From Ruegeria sp. AD91A (GTDB lineage Bacteria; Pseudomonadota; Alphaproteobacteria; Rhodobacterales; Rhodobacteraceae): a DNA stretch of 64,000 nt. The stretch covers positions 248,001-312,000 of the forward strand of contig NZ_CP031947.1 in NCBI RefSeq assembly GCF_003443535.1. Direction: 5' to 3'. Below are positions 17,692 through 25,848 of the stretch, piece by piece. Every line of letters starts with the position of its first letter. Position 1 is the first letter of the stretch. The notes below the pieces were generated by a model that saw only the letters and a list, made by a program, of their open reading frames with translations, had not been told where the DNA came from and did not search any database. Made by a program: the position numbers and the translations under genes.

Positions 17692-18564
17692 TCATTTCTC
17701 TGCCTCCTGCAAAGAGGTCCACAGATTGACAACCGACCCCAGTTTGCGGGCTTCGTGGATGGCGACCGCGATCTGACCACGGTCACTCAGAACGGCCAGA
17801 CCGGCCCCTTTTCCGCCCGTTGGCCTCATGACAATCAGCTGCGGGTCTTCAATCTCTTGCTGTGAATCACCATCCCAGCCGGCAAGATCAGCAACAAAAC
17901 GGGCCAGCGTGTCCTGGTCGGGATACATCGGCTCGGATGGCTTGCACACACCTTCCAAAAGGGGTGCGGTGTCTTCCGCACTGTCTACAAAAACACGACC
18001 TGACGCGAAGCGGCTCGATGCATCAAAAAAACGTTGGGCAAGTGTTGTTGCTGCATCGGGTGTTTCCTCAGCAGGCGGACAGTCATCAACAGGTTTCTCA
18101 ACATTTGGGACGACAGAAACAATCGGTTCGGACGGAAGCTCAATGGCGGCGCAGGCGTTCTCGATTTCGCTGAAGGTGATACCTACCTCATCCACTTCAA
18201 GCGCTGTGTCCGGTTTGCCCGACATCAACTCAAGCGGAGCAGGCGATATGGAGATGTCGGATACCAATCCAGCCAGTTTCTCGATCAGTTCGGCGCGTGG
18301 CTCTGTTTCAAAGTCCGGAATCTGACCGGCGGGTACCTTGAAAACATCCGTGATCCGGGAGCTGTTCACCTCAATTGCCAGACAATCCCCGTTTGCGGCG
18401 GTGAATTCCAACCGGCGCGGTAACACCGTGCCACGGATTGCCCGCAATATCGCGGATCGGCGAGCAGTTGCAGTTTCCCCTGCAATCATCACAGCCGGAG
18501 ACAACCGTGCGACCGAGGTCCGCCCGATTTCTTCAAGCAGGTCGAGAATGTCCGTGTCCATCAT
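17692..18564 (-). CDS. Uncharacterised protein between GTPase pairs
   Basis: A 290-residue protein I cannot assign to a family. The N-terminal part (about 1-95) begins MMDTDILDLLEEIGRTSVAR and continues with a beta-rich stretch (RRLEFTAANGDCLAIEVNSS). The middle (about 120-190) is acidic and low in complexity, and the C-terminal 70 residues form a compact-looking domain (DPQLIVMRPTGGKGAGLAVL, RGQIAVAIHEARKLGSVVNL). No signal peptide or membrane helix is visible. The ATG at 18564 is favoured by AGAGGGGG 7 bases upstream over a TTG at 18591 that overlaps the previous stop. Position, 23 bases after the roadblock-like gene and 68 before a GTPase gene, makes it a component of the GTPase system. 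Confidence 0.75.
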   Translation of the reverse strand: MMDTDILDLLEEIGRTSVARLSPAVMIAGETATARRSAILRAIRGTVLPRRLEFTAANGDCLAIEVNSSRITDVFKVPAGQIPDFETEPRAELIEKLAGLVSDISISPAPLELMSGKPDTALEVDEVGITFSEIENACAAIELPSEPIVSVVPNVEKPVDDCPPAEETPDAATTLAQRFFDASSRFASGRVFVDSAEDTAPLLEGVCKPSEPMYPDQDTLARFVADLAGWDGDSQQEIEDPQLIVMRPTGGKGAGLAVLSDRGQIAVAIHEARKLGSVVNLWTSLQEAEK

Positions 18565-18587
18565 GCCGTGACCCCCTCTGGTCCCGT

Positions 18588-18989
18588 TCAAACCGCAGCC
18601 GCGACCGGCCCCAGACTGAGATGTGATTTAGTAAGCGCCAGTCCGACATTCGCGCTGTTGCGACAGATATAGCAAACCACATGATCAGGATATTCCTTGG
18701 TCCGCAAAAAGATGTTCAGCCTGTCTCTAGAAAAAACTGCGATTTCCCCAAAACCAGTGTTTTCTTCGTCTGCACTGCCCGCCTGACGCAAGAGTGCTTC
18801 AAACGCAGCAACCCCGCGCCCCTGAAAAAGATTGGCTACTGCCACCGCCAAAGTATCCAGTGAATCTTCGCAGTCAGGATCAGAAACAGAGCTGCCCAAA
18901 AGCATCCCTGTTTCCATGTCGATATACCCGGCTGCAATACAGTCGGGTATCGTTTCCATGGCGGAGTTCAGTGCAGTTCGAATAGACAT
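18588..18989 (-). CDS. Roadblock/LC7-like small protein
   Basis: A 133-residue cytoplasmic protein whose layout resembles the roadblock/LC7 fold: a first helix (ALNSAMETIPDCIAAGYID), a strand-turn with METGMLLGSS (the 'glycine after acidic turn' typical of the family), a long central helix (LDTLAVAVANLFQ), two strands around VFSRDRLNIFLRT and VVCYICRNSANVGLALTKSH, and a short end. Roadblock proteins such as MglB regulate small GTPases, which fits its place in the middle of a four-GTPase operon. The similarity is by pattern, not by a computed alignment, so the family call is provisional. The ATG at 18989 lies 52 bases after the upstream GTPase gene. Confidence 0.65.
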   Translation of the reverse strand: MSIRTALNSAMETIPDCIAAGYIDMETGMLLGSSVSDPDCEDSLDTLAVAVANLFQGRGVAAFEALLRQAGSADEENTGFGEIAVFSRDRLNIFLRTKEYPDHVVCYICRNSANVGLALTKSHLSLGPVAAAV

Positions 18990-19041
18990 CTAAGCCATTG
19001 TTTTCATTTGGTAGTTTCTCACTATCTCGATTCGTTATCCC

Positions 19042-20802
19042 TTACAATACATGCCATTCCGCGCTGCTGTTTTCCTTGGCTTTCGGAATGGATTGAAGTG
19101 CCTCCTTGGTCTGCTTTTCGTTGTGTTCAATGGCGATTTGATCAAATTCGGCCAGAAATGCTTTGAATACGTTCTTCAGTCCCTCCGCGTCCTGCGGCAG
19201 GTCTTCATTCCGCGAAATCTCCTGCCACATGGTTGACGCGCTGAGCGGCGATCCAACCGCAATTTCAGGCAGGTCACTCAGAGCGGCAACGCTTCCGTCA
19301 ACTGCATCGACCTGTTCGGTGGTGGCAGCTTCAATCAAACTGTTGGTTTCAGGTTCCGGCTCATAGTCGTCGGCATTGTTGCCAGTTTGAGCGGCCATCA
19401 GTGCTGTAATCGAGGAAACAGAGACTTCGATGCCACGATCTTCAGCCAAATCGTCTTGCTCGGGTTCTTCTTCTACTACGTCTCGCTCGATCGGATCTTT
19501 TTGCATCGACGTGCTCAGCGAGGCGAGCACGTCATCCGAATTGTCAACAGCCACAAGAGGTGCTGGGCTGATTTCAACCTCGTCCAAGTCACTCGGGGCG
19601 TCATCAAATTCGTCGTCCAGATCAGCTTCGAGTGACAAATCAAATTCGTCTTCGTCGTCCTGCAGGCCCGCGACATTCGCCAATTCAAGAGGGTCGTTCG
19701 AAGTATCTTTAAAGAAGGAACGCAGTTCATCACTTGTATCGGGTTCAACTGGCAGCGGTACTGGCTCTGACGCCATTTCTGCTCGCAGCCGTTCTGCCTC
19801 TTCCGCATCGATCCGAACCCGCTCGGCCTCATCAGCGCGCCGCTCGACCCGGGCAGGTCGAACCGGGAAACTGGTTACAACTGCGGCGCCTTCAGTGTTT
19901 GGCGTCCCGTCGGCCTCCATCGGGTTCACCAACCTTAATGGTGCGACTTCGTCTTGGTCTTTTTGCACTTTCGGTTCGCTTGACGAGCGGGCAGGGCGCA
20001 AGGGCTTAACTTTGGATGCGTCCGTTTGGCTTTTGTCGATCTGGTACCGAGCCAGTTGGTCGGCACGTTTGTCCATAATCTGTTCCGTGATCTCCAGGAA
20101 ACTGTCGATCATCTTGCCGCCGCCGCTGCGTGACCACATTTCGGCATCGCCTGTCTTGTCCCGGGCAGTGATTGCGTCCCGAGCAGAGAACAGGATGGAC
20201 CGGTTGAACAGGTGCCCCGCTTCGCGGTTTACGCGGCGCAGTACTTTTTGACGGTCTTTGAGGCTCAAGGCATCTGCCCGCGTCACAAGAAGCAAAGAAT
20301 TGTGCTGTAACCGCTCGGGCAAGGAAACCCAAGTCGCGCGTTCGGTTTCGCGCCAGGCTTGCGTCGCGTGGGTGCACCACAAGACGCCGTTTGCCTGACC
20401 CACAGCACGTTGCCATACATCTGTCGAGATCTTGGGGTCGGAAATGCCGGGGGTGTCGATCAGGTCGACGGCTTCCAGAATATCGGCCTCAAGGAAGATA
20501 CGGATGAACTGTGCGTCATTGACACCAACGGTTTCAAGCTGATCCAGCTCGATCAGTTCAATACTACCGTCATGGCGTTTGATATAGGGCGCTTGATTGC
20601 CCCAGCTAAACCAGACCGGTGGCAACTGGGTTGCCGTCACCTGCGTCGGCAAGGTCTGCGTTCGCAGCAAAAAGTTCATCAACGTAGATTTGCCAGCACT
20701 GAATTCGCCCATCAAGGCGAATACCGGTTTGCGGCGGGACCACTGCTCGATGCGTTCCCATGCCCTCGGAGAAACAAAGCGTGTTTGTGTATCTTTTGCC
20801 AT
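19042..20802 (-). CDS. Dynamin-like GTPase, short type with long acidic tail (pair 1)
   Basis: A 586-residue protein. The G domain at the N-terminus has G1 GEFSAGKST (about 32-40), G3 DTPGISD (116-122) and G4 TRAD (174-177). Beyond about residue 250 the sequence changes to a low-complexity, Asp/Glu/Pro-rich region (roughly 290-510) that looks disordered, and ends in a short helical domain (NVFKAFLAEFDQIAIEHNEK). The G domain matches the 428-residue protein at 14298-15584 (GEF-AGKS, LWCTHATQAWRETERATW, NSLLLVTRAD), which lacks the acidic tail. It starts 8 bases after the long-type GTPase gene. The acidic tail is reminiscent of the one in the FHA protein and could be a regulatory or phosphorylation segment. 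Confidence 0.85.
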   Translation of the reverse strand: MAKDTQTRFVSPRAWERIEQWSRRKPVFALMGEFSAGKSTLMNFLLRTQTLPTQVTATQLPPVWFSWGNQAPYIKRHDGSIELIELDQLETVGVNDAQFIRIFLEADILEAVDLIDTPGISDPKISTDVWQRAVGQANGVLWCTHATQAWRETERATWVSLPERLQHNSLLLVTRADALSLKDRQKVLRRVNREAGHLFNRSILFSARDAITARDKTGDAEMWSRSGGGKMIDSFLEITEQIMDKRADQLARYQIDKSQTDASKVKPLRPARSSSEPKVQKDQDEVAPLRLVNPMEADGTPNTEGAAVVTSFPVRPARVERRADEAERVRIDAEEAERLRAEMASEPVPLPVEPDTSDELRSFFKDTSNDPLELANVAGLQDDEDEFDLSLEADLDDEFDDAPSDLDEVEISPAPLVAVDNSDDVLASLSTSMQKDPIERDVVEEEPEQDDLAEDRGIEVSVSSITALMAAQTGNNADDYEPEPETNSLIEAATTEQVDAVDGSVAALSDLPEIAVGSPLSASTMWQEISRNEDLPQDAEGLKNVFKAFLAEFDQIAIEHNEKQTKEALQSIPKAKENSSAEWHVL

Positions 20803-20810
20803 TTTTCTAC

Positions 20811-22823
20811 TTATGCCGCTTCGTTGCTAAGATCTTTCAGAATGTCGCCCAGAATCTCGTCCTTGGATTTCTGAGGCTGCAAGCCCGCCATCGCCGCCGC
20901 AGTCTGACCTGGGTTCTTTTCGGCAGAAGACGAGATGCTCAGCAGGGTTTCCTTCTGCTCACGCAGGAAATCTGACAGGATCGCACGGACGTTTTCGAGC
21001 ACTGCCGCAATCTGGTTTTCCTCGATATCCTTGGTGATAGAATTCGCCTCGGACGCGATCAGCCGCGTGTAATCCGCCGCGTAGGCTTCAAACCCCTTTC
21101 GGCGCTGCCACCAACGTCGCCACCAGGTACTTTGCAAGTCCAGTGCGATTGTCCGGCCGATGCCAAGAGGTGGCGGAACACGAGGAACAATGGGCGCTTC
21201 AATGCTGAATTCGCCCAGATGGTTGCCAAGTATCTTATGATAAAGCGCTTCGACATCTGCAGCGGCGGTTGCGTACAACGCACCGGCATCCTTGCGCATG
21301 GCGCGGGCGAAACTGAAATAGGCGGCCTTTTGCAATGTCCTTAATCCCGCGGGATCATATTGCCACGTGCCTTGTTCGCCATTTTTTTCAAGATGCGCGA
21401 TCAGTGAGTCTGTTGCGCGCTTGACGAAATTGGCCTCGGCTGAATTCAGGCGCTCCAGTACTTTGTCGCGCAACGCATTTGTCAGCTCGGCCGCTTTCTT
21501 TTCGTATTCGGCAGACACCGTATTGATCGCATCTTCAGGCGAAATACCGTCAAGATCCCGCGCAACGCCTTCACCTTCGGACAGGTTCTTGGCGACCGCA
21601 GTCGCGCGGATCTGACTGGCAATGTTACGGGCCCGATGGCGAACGCGGTCCATCAGGCGCGCTCCGGCACCGTCCGCAATACGCTCGTTCATGGCCAGCA
21701 ATAGATCGGGCAAGCCGGAAAGCGCCCAAATTTTATCGAGCGAGGCCGCCTGATCACCGAATCCAGCGGCCAGGTAGAACGTATTCAAGGCCTGGCGCGA
21801 TTCTTCAGTCAGAATATCCGGGTTCCCGGTCAGTGCGGCTTCGGCCCACAGCGCACTGCCAAAAACGACGCTGGTATTAGTGTCGATATTGTTCTGTTTG
21901 AGCGTGTCCTGAATGCGGTCACGGATCTCCGGGACCTGATTTACAGGATCGGAAAGCTCATCGATCCTGTTGACGAACAGGATGATCTGCCGGTTCTCGA
22001 ACTGCGCAATAATGCGCATCAGAGCCATGTCCATGGTCGTCAGGGCCTGGCTTGCTGCCAACACCACAACACAGACTTCGGATCCCCGCAGGCTGCGCAG
22101 CGTGATTTGCTCACGCACCATGAACGTATCGTTCACACCGGGTGTGTCGCACAGTTTCAGCGCAATGGGGTATTGCGGAATGTCCATATACAGCTCGGCT
22201 GATTTGGTAACATCAGCAAACCGGCCCGTTTTCGGATTAATATCGGGATCGTCTTCATCGCCCAGACACACATAGCGTTGAATCAATTCTTCGTCGAAAT
22301 GGTCATACTGATGGCTTTGACCCAGGATCAGGTCAAAGTGTTTACCAAGACGCTCCTCTGACTTGGCCTTCATCTCAGCGATCTGATGGCGAATGTCTTC
22401 CATCTCATCATCTGCGCCGGCACGATTGGCCAATTCACCAAGACGACCGCCGCCGACCATCAGGTTGTCCCATTCTTCCTGCTCAAAAAATGTGAACTTG
22501 GCCTTTGTATCACCCGGCGGGCGTGTGTTGATGTTCAGGGTCGTAACCACCGAGGTCCACGGGTTGACGTCTGACGGCAGCAGGGCAGGGCGCCCGGCAA
22601 GAATATTGACGATCGAGGATTTTCCGGCCTTGACCTGGCCCACCATCGTGATGCTGGCGGTAAAATTCTCCATCCGGGTCTTGAGCGTAGCCAGCCGTGC
22701 CGAAGAGCGCGCATCAGCCACCTCTGTCAGTTGATCTATCTGAGCTGTCAGTGAAGCCATGGTTTCCGTCATTGGTGCCAGTGCTTCGTTGCCGACGGAC
22801 AAAAGGTGATCGTTGCGCGCCAT
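20811..22823 (-). CDS. Dynamin-like GTPase, long type (pair 1)
   Basis: A 670-residue dynamin-superfamily GTPase with G1 GQVKAGKSS (about 62-70), G2 threonine in LLPSDVNPWTSVVTT, G3 DTPGVND (226-232) and G4 NRIDEL (285-290). The N-terminal 60 residues and the C-terminal 300 are helical and would form the bundle and stalk. A Trp/Arg cluster (QSTWWRRWWQRRKGFEAYAA, about residue 565-585) is a strong candidate for membrane contact. It is paralogous to the 680-residue GTPase at 15581-17623. The ATG lies 2 bases after the stop of the preceding small gene, and the short-type partner follows after 8 bases. Confidence 0.88.
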   Translation of the reverse strand: MARNDHLLSVGNEALAPMTETMASLTAQIDQLTEVADARSSARLATLKTRMENFTASITMVGQVKAGKSSIVNILAGRPALLPSDVNPWTSVVTTLNINTRPPGDTKAKFTFFEQEEWDNLMVGGGRLGELANRAGADDEMEDIRHQIAEMKAKSEERLGKHFDLILGQSHQYDHFDEELIQRYVCLGDEDDPDINPKTGRFADVTKSAELYMDIPQYPIALKLCDTPGVNDTFMVREQITLRSLRGSEVCVVVLAASQALTTMDMALMRIIAQFENRQIILFVNRIDELSDPVNQVPEIRDRIQDTLKQNNIDTNTSVVFGSALWAEAALTGNPDILTEESRQALNTFYLAAGFGDQAASLDKIWALSGLPDLLLAMNERIADGAGARLMDRVRHRARNIASQIRATAVAKNLSEGEGVARDLDGISPEDAINTVSAEYEKKAAELTNALRDKVLERLNSAEANFVKRATDSLIAHLEKNGEQGTWQYDPAGLRTLQKAAYFSFARAMRKDAGALYATAAADVEALYHKILGNHLGEFSIEAPIVPRVPPPLGIGRTIALDLQSTWWRRWWQRRKGFEAYAADYTRLIASEANSITKDIEENQIAAVLENVRAILSDFLREQKETLLSISSSAEKNPGQTAAAMAGLQPQKSKDEILGDILKDLSNEAA

Positions 22824-22825
22824 GC

Positions 22826-23248
22826 TTAACCTCCGGTTCCCGTTGCAGCAATTTGGGGCACATTCGAACCACAGCCCGCCGGAATGCTTGTCAGAGTGTC
22901 GATGCGCGCGATCAGGTCCAATGCATTGCCCAGAATTTCGGCTTCGGCCCGAGGTGAAATAGTCTCGTACGATTTGGAATCGGCCAGTACTTCAATCGAG
23001 CTGAAGCTGTCTCCATTCTCGAGGCACGCAACGCGGCGCCCGGTCGGGAAACCTTCGGATTTTGCGGCGGGCAGCGGCATGCGTGCATTCGCCAGCAGAT
23101 AGTGTTCACCGGAATGAGTGCGAAGCGAAATACCAAAGCCTGTATTCGGATGGTCGCGATTCAGAGTCTTGAGCTCACCAAGGAAGCTCTCACGAGCAAA
23201 GAAGACAGCTTCTTGCTCGGCGGCAGCGGATGGATTCAGATCGGTCAC
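22826..23248 (-). CDS. Uncharacterised small protein, first structural gene of GTPase operon
   Basis: About 140 residues if the GTG at 23248 is the start; the frame is open further to a TTG at 23335. The sequence begins with a helix (NPSAAAEQEAVFFARESFLG), then alternating strands (GFGISLRTHSGEHYLLANAR, GRRVACLENGDSFSSIEVLA) and a C-terminal helix (AEAEILGNALDLIARIDTLT). No signal peptide, membrane helix or family that I recognise. The GTG is preferred because it overlaps the stop codon of a tiny upstream reading frame (GTGA, 23245-23248), a classic coupling arrangement. It heads the GTPase operon, 2 bases before the first GTPase gene. Confidence 0.65.
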   Translation of the reverse strand: MTDLNPSAAAEQEAVFFARESFLGELKTLNRDHPNTGFGISLRTHSGEHYLLANARMPLPAAKSEGFPTGRRVACLENGDSFSSIEVLADSKSYETISPRAEAEILGNALDLIARIDTLTSIPAGCGSNVPQIAATGTGG

Positions 23249-23316
23249 AGCAGAAAGCCTTGTATTGGAGTTGAGCAAAAAACTCGTACCGGCGCCGAAG
23301 TGGCAAAAAGACTCAT
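23245..23316 (-). CDS. Possible 23-residue leader peptide
   Basis: An ATG at 23316, 4 bases after AGGAG, opens a 24-codon frame (MSLFATSAPVRVFCSTPIQG, then FLL) whose TGA overlaps the GTG of the next gene. It has the best ribosome site in this promoter-proximal region. It may be a translated leader that couples initiation of the operon, or chance. No homology can be claimed for so short a peptide. Confidence 0.35.
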   Translation of the reverse strand: MSLFATSAPVRVFCSTPIQGFLL

Positions 23317-23335
23317 TAACTCCTGAGTACAACAA

Positions 23336-24087
23336 GTACCTTCAAGGCGGTGTTATTTTGGCGCGAATAAGATTTTTTAGCGGTTGAATTGTGGCGGTAA
23401 TGTGGTGACCCGCTCATAACAATGTCTCAACCGATGCGGGTATAATAGGGCGATAACCTTGGATAGTGAAGCGATTGGCAAGGTTGCATATAGTGATAGT
23501 CGTGGGAGCCAAAAGAGTTAAAGGGGGTGCCTTTTCAAGAGCATTCGAATGACTTGGAGGCTGATGGCCAGTTGGATTCAGACTTTTGAATAAAATCAGG
23601 TATTTATGCTTTGAACTTTGTGGGATGTTCAGGTTCTGAGGAGAAAAATCAAATGTCCAAGTGAAACCAGCGATACAAGGTGCGATGGTTTTCTGGATCA
23701 AACTGCAACAATTCTGGACCTTTGCGTCTCGGTTCTCCACGCAAGCTTTTTGGCGTAAAGCCTGGCCAGAAAGATTGGTGTTTATTCAACGTTAGCGCGT
23801 TTCCAAACAGTTCGATCGTGCAAGGCTACAATCTGTGAGCCAAACGCCAGGAAGCAACGTCATATTGGGGGTTTCAAACCGGCAATAGATTTTTTTTCTG
23901 TTTTCAGACGCCGCTCGTTTCGCTGCCACTGCGCTGGTTGTCATGACAACAAGGTCGAAAGTGGGTTGCGGTGCTCAGCCATATTGCTTGGCAGGTCACA
24001 AACTTTGTTTTCCTCGAATTTTACCTCTCGCACTCCTAAGCAAGCTTTGTTATTGAGCGCTTCATTCCAGCGCTAGTGCGCTCGGTT
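23336..24087. other. AT-rich intergenic region before tRNA-Leu
   Basis: About 750 bases between the start of the minus-strand GTPase operon and the tRNA. It must contain the operon promoter near 23336-23420. No gene, repeat or hairpin that I can support; frames open here show no normal protein composition. Confidence 0.35.
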
Positions 24088-24172
24088 GCGGGTGTGGCGA
24101 AATTGGTAGACGCACCAGATTTAGGTTCTGGCGCCGCAAGGCGTGGGGGTTCAAGTCCCTCCACCCGCACCA
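24088..24172 (+). tRNA. tRNA-Leu (anticodon UAG)
   Basis: An 85-nt cloverleaf. The acceptor stem GCGGGTG pairs with CACCCGC, followed by discriminator A and an encoded CCA. Anticodon stem CCAGA/TCTGG holds the loop TTTAGGT (anticodon TAG). A long variable arm (GCGCCGCAAGGCGT region) marks a class II tRNA, and the T arm is GGGGGTTCAAGTCCCTC. Its 3' end is the left attachment site of the island that follows. Confidence 0.96.
24157..24172 (+). repeat. attL of genomic island (tRNA-Leu 3' end)
   Basis: CCCTCCACCCGCACCA at the tRNA 3' end is repeated exactly at 32273-32288, with GTTCAA also shared just upstream of both. This is the usual product of a tyrosine integrase that targets a tRNA 3' end. 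Confidence 0.85.
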
Positions 24173-24356
24173 CATTAGCATAATAGATTTATATTTATCA
24201 GATATTTACGCGATAAAGACTGAAATCAGACCCACGTGCAGTCCCACTAATGTTAATTGATGGGCTCTCTAAGATAAGAGCAAGGTGCAGCAGAGTGATT
24301 GCTTGCGCCCGCTGCCTCACTGCGTCACAGTCAGCGGCATTCAAAAGGCCGAAGCT

Positions 24357-25571
24357 ATGACGAGTGACACAGATTTAACTTTTACGACATTACTGACTTT
24401 GGATGAAAAAGATAACGAGTTGGAAACCTACGTTGAGGGCAACATCGGAGAAAACACGTTCAGAAGTCCGATGAAGAACTCTTTGCACTCAGTTCCGATT
24501 TCTGGAACCAACGACAATTATAGGCTTCATGTACACGCCGCAGAGTTCGGGTACAGGGAATACCTAGCATTAAGCTGCGGTCCTGAAGGCCTAATTCTCA
24601 ATATGGAAAGGATATCCGCAGATAAGCTGACTTGGGCGAAAGATATTTTGATAGAGGATAAATCAGCAACAGGCAAAGGAGTTAGAATTGGCATTATTGA
24701 TTGCTATCCTCCTGCACCTCCAGTTGGTTTATCGCACGTGAAAATTGCTAATTGGACACATGCAAGACCGGTTGAAAACACCCAGTTCTTAAGTCACGGA
24801 ATTAGCGTCGCTCAGATTATTTCTTCGCGGGTCGCGGGCCAGCCGGCTGCGACGTCAATCTGCCCCGATGCGGAGGTCATAGTGTTTCCCCTCTACACTG
24901 CACGGGTCAATGGTACTGACACAATTACACAAGATGCTATCGCTGGGGCTTTGCAGGCGGCGCTCGATGCCAACTGTGACATCATAAATATGAGTCTAGG
25001 AAAGAAACCAACCTCAAATCGAAAGCTCTTGACTAACCCGACTAAAGACCTCTCGCCATTTTTCCGCGAGATAAAAAACGCAGTGAACCAAAAAGCAATT
25101 CTCGTAGCTGCAACCGGAAACGACACTGGCGAAGCTGTGCGAATTCCTGCCAACGACAGCCGGGTTGTTGGGATTGGGATGTTTGGCTTGGATGAGCACG
25201 CATCACCAAATTCACGACCATACCACGGTCTTTTGAACGCAAAGTGCGTTGGAGATTACGATAGATTGGGTAATCATAGCTTGTGTGGTAAACTGTTTTC
25301 TCCCGGGGCTGTTGGACCTGGGTGTGATTTTGTTTTTCCGGGCTGTGGGCTTGTGTACGTTGATACAAGGGGGCGAATGGTAGAAATAACAGGGACTTCG
25401 TTTGCCGCACCTCTCGCGACAGCACAAATCGCGAGAATTTTGGAATTTTCTAGGCGTTCCACCGACCAGTCTGCAACGCTTGATGAGAGTTTTGAAAATA
25501 CAATTGGTTGGTTAACGAGTTTCGGTATACAACTTGGAAATGAGCCTTGGATGACTACCTTGAGATTATGA
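24357..25571 (+). CDS. Cytoplasmic subtilisin-like serine protease (S8), island-borne
   Basis: A 404-residue S8 protease with all catalytic residues: Asp115 in VRIGIIDCYP, His147 in LSHGISVAQII, oxyanion Asn255 in AATGND and Ser348 in GTSFAAPLA. About 105 residues of unknown fold precede the catalytic domain. There is no signal peptide or membrane helix, so it should act inside the cell, unusual for subtilases. Start: ATG at 24357; a GTG at 24285 would add 24 residues with poorer composition. Base composition is much more AT-rich than the flanking chromosome, pointing to transfer. The stop overlaps the next start (ATGA, 25568-25571), so protease and small protein are made together. With the membrane protein at 25849 it forms a three-gene unit. 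Confidence 0.88.
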   Translation: MTSDTDLTFTTLLTLDEKDNELETYVEGNIGENTFRSPMKNSLHSVPISGTNDNYRLHVHAAEFGYREYLALSCGPEGLILNMERISADKLTWAKDILIEDKSATGKGVRIGIIDCYPPAPPVGLSHVKIANWTHARPVENTQFLSHGISVAQIISSRVAGQPAATSICPDAEVIVFPLYTARVNGTDTITQDAIAGALQAALDANCDIINMSLGKKPTSNRKLLTNPTKDLSPFFREIKNAVNQKAILVAATGNDTGEAVRIPANDSRVVGIGMFGLDEHASPNSRPYHGLLNAKCVGDYDRLGNHSLCGKLFSPGAVGPGCDFVFPGCGLVYVDTRGRMVEITGTSFAAPLATAQIARILEFSRRSTDQSATLDESFENTIGWLTSFGIQLGNEPWMTTLRL

Positions 25572-25810
25572 GTATAGGAATCAGATACATGCAAGCATAT
25601 ACGGTTTCGATTTTGCCTGGGTGCGAGGCTTTGGTGGTAGCAAAAACACTCGGTGAAATTTTGTCCTCTTTTGACGGCGTTCATATTGTGAGTGCTGGCA
25701 GTAGGTATTCTGCGACTGTAGAAATGGACAATGCTGCCCTCTCTACGCTGCCGACTGGAGTACAGGAATGCTGCCTAATTGAGGCGCACGAGGGCTACAC
25801 CCTTTTGTAA
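25568..25810 (+). CDS. Small protein coupled to the protease, possible I9-like inhibitor or propeptide
   Basis: An 80-residue protein whose ATG overlaps the protease stop codon. After MSIGIRY the order of predicted elements is strand (MQAYTVSILPG), helix (EALVVAKTLGEILSSFD), two strands (VHIVSAGSRYSATVEMD), helix (NAALSTLPTGV) and strand (QECCLIEAHEG). That beta-alpha-beta-beta-alpha-beta order, ending in a strand with a glutamate, matches the ferredoxin-like fold of subtilisin propeptides and I9 inhibitors. It would then be a separately encoded chaperone or inhibitor acting in trans. This is a pattern-based suggestion; a direct family match was not computed. A longer frame from 25547 would start inside the protease gene and is not favoured. 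Confidence 0.65.
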   Translation: MSIGIRYMQAYTVSILPGCEALVVAKTLGEILSSFDGVHIVSAGSRYSATVEMDNAALSTLPTGVQECCLIEAHEGYTLL

Positions 25811-25848
25811 CAACATTCAATTCAATCAATTTTTTGGGGTCGAGGATC

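Noticed and set aside
22826..23335. TTG at 23335 as start of the first GTPase-operon gene
   Set aside because: No ribosome site fits it, and the GTG at 23248 with GTGA overlap to an upstream frame is the more economical start; certainty is moderate.
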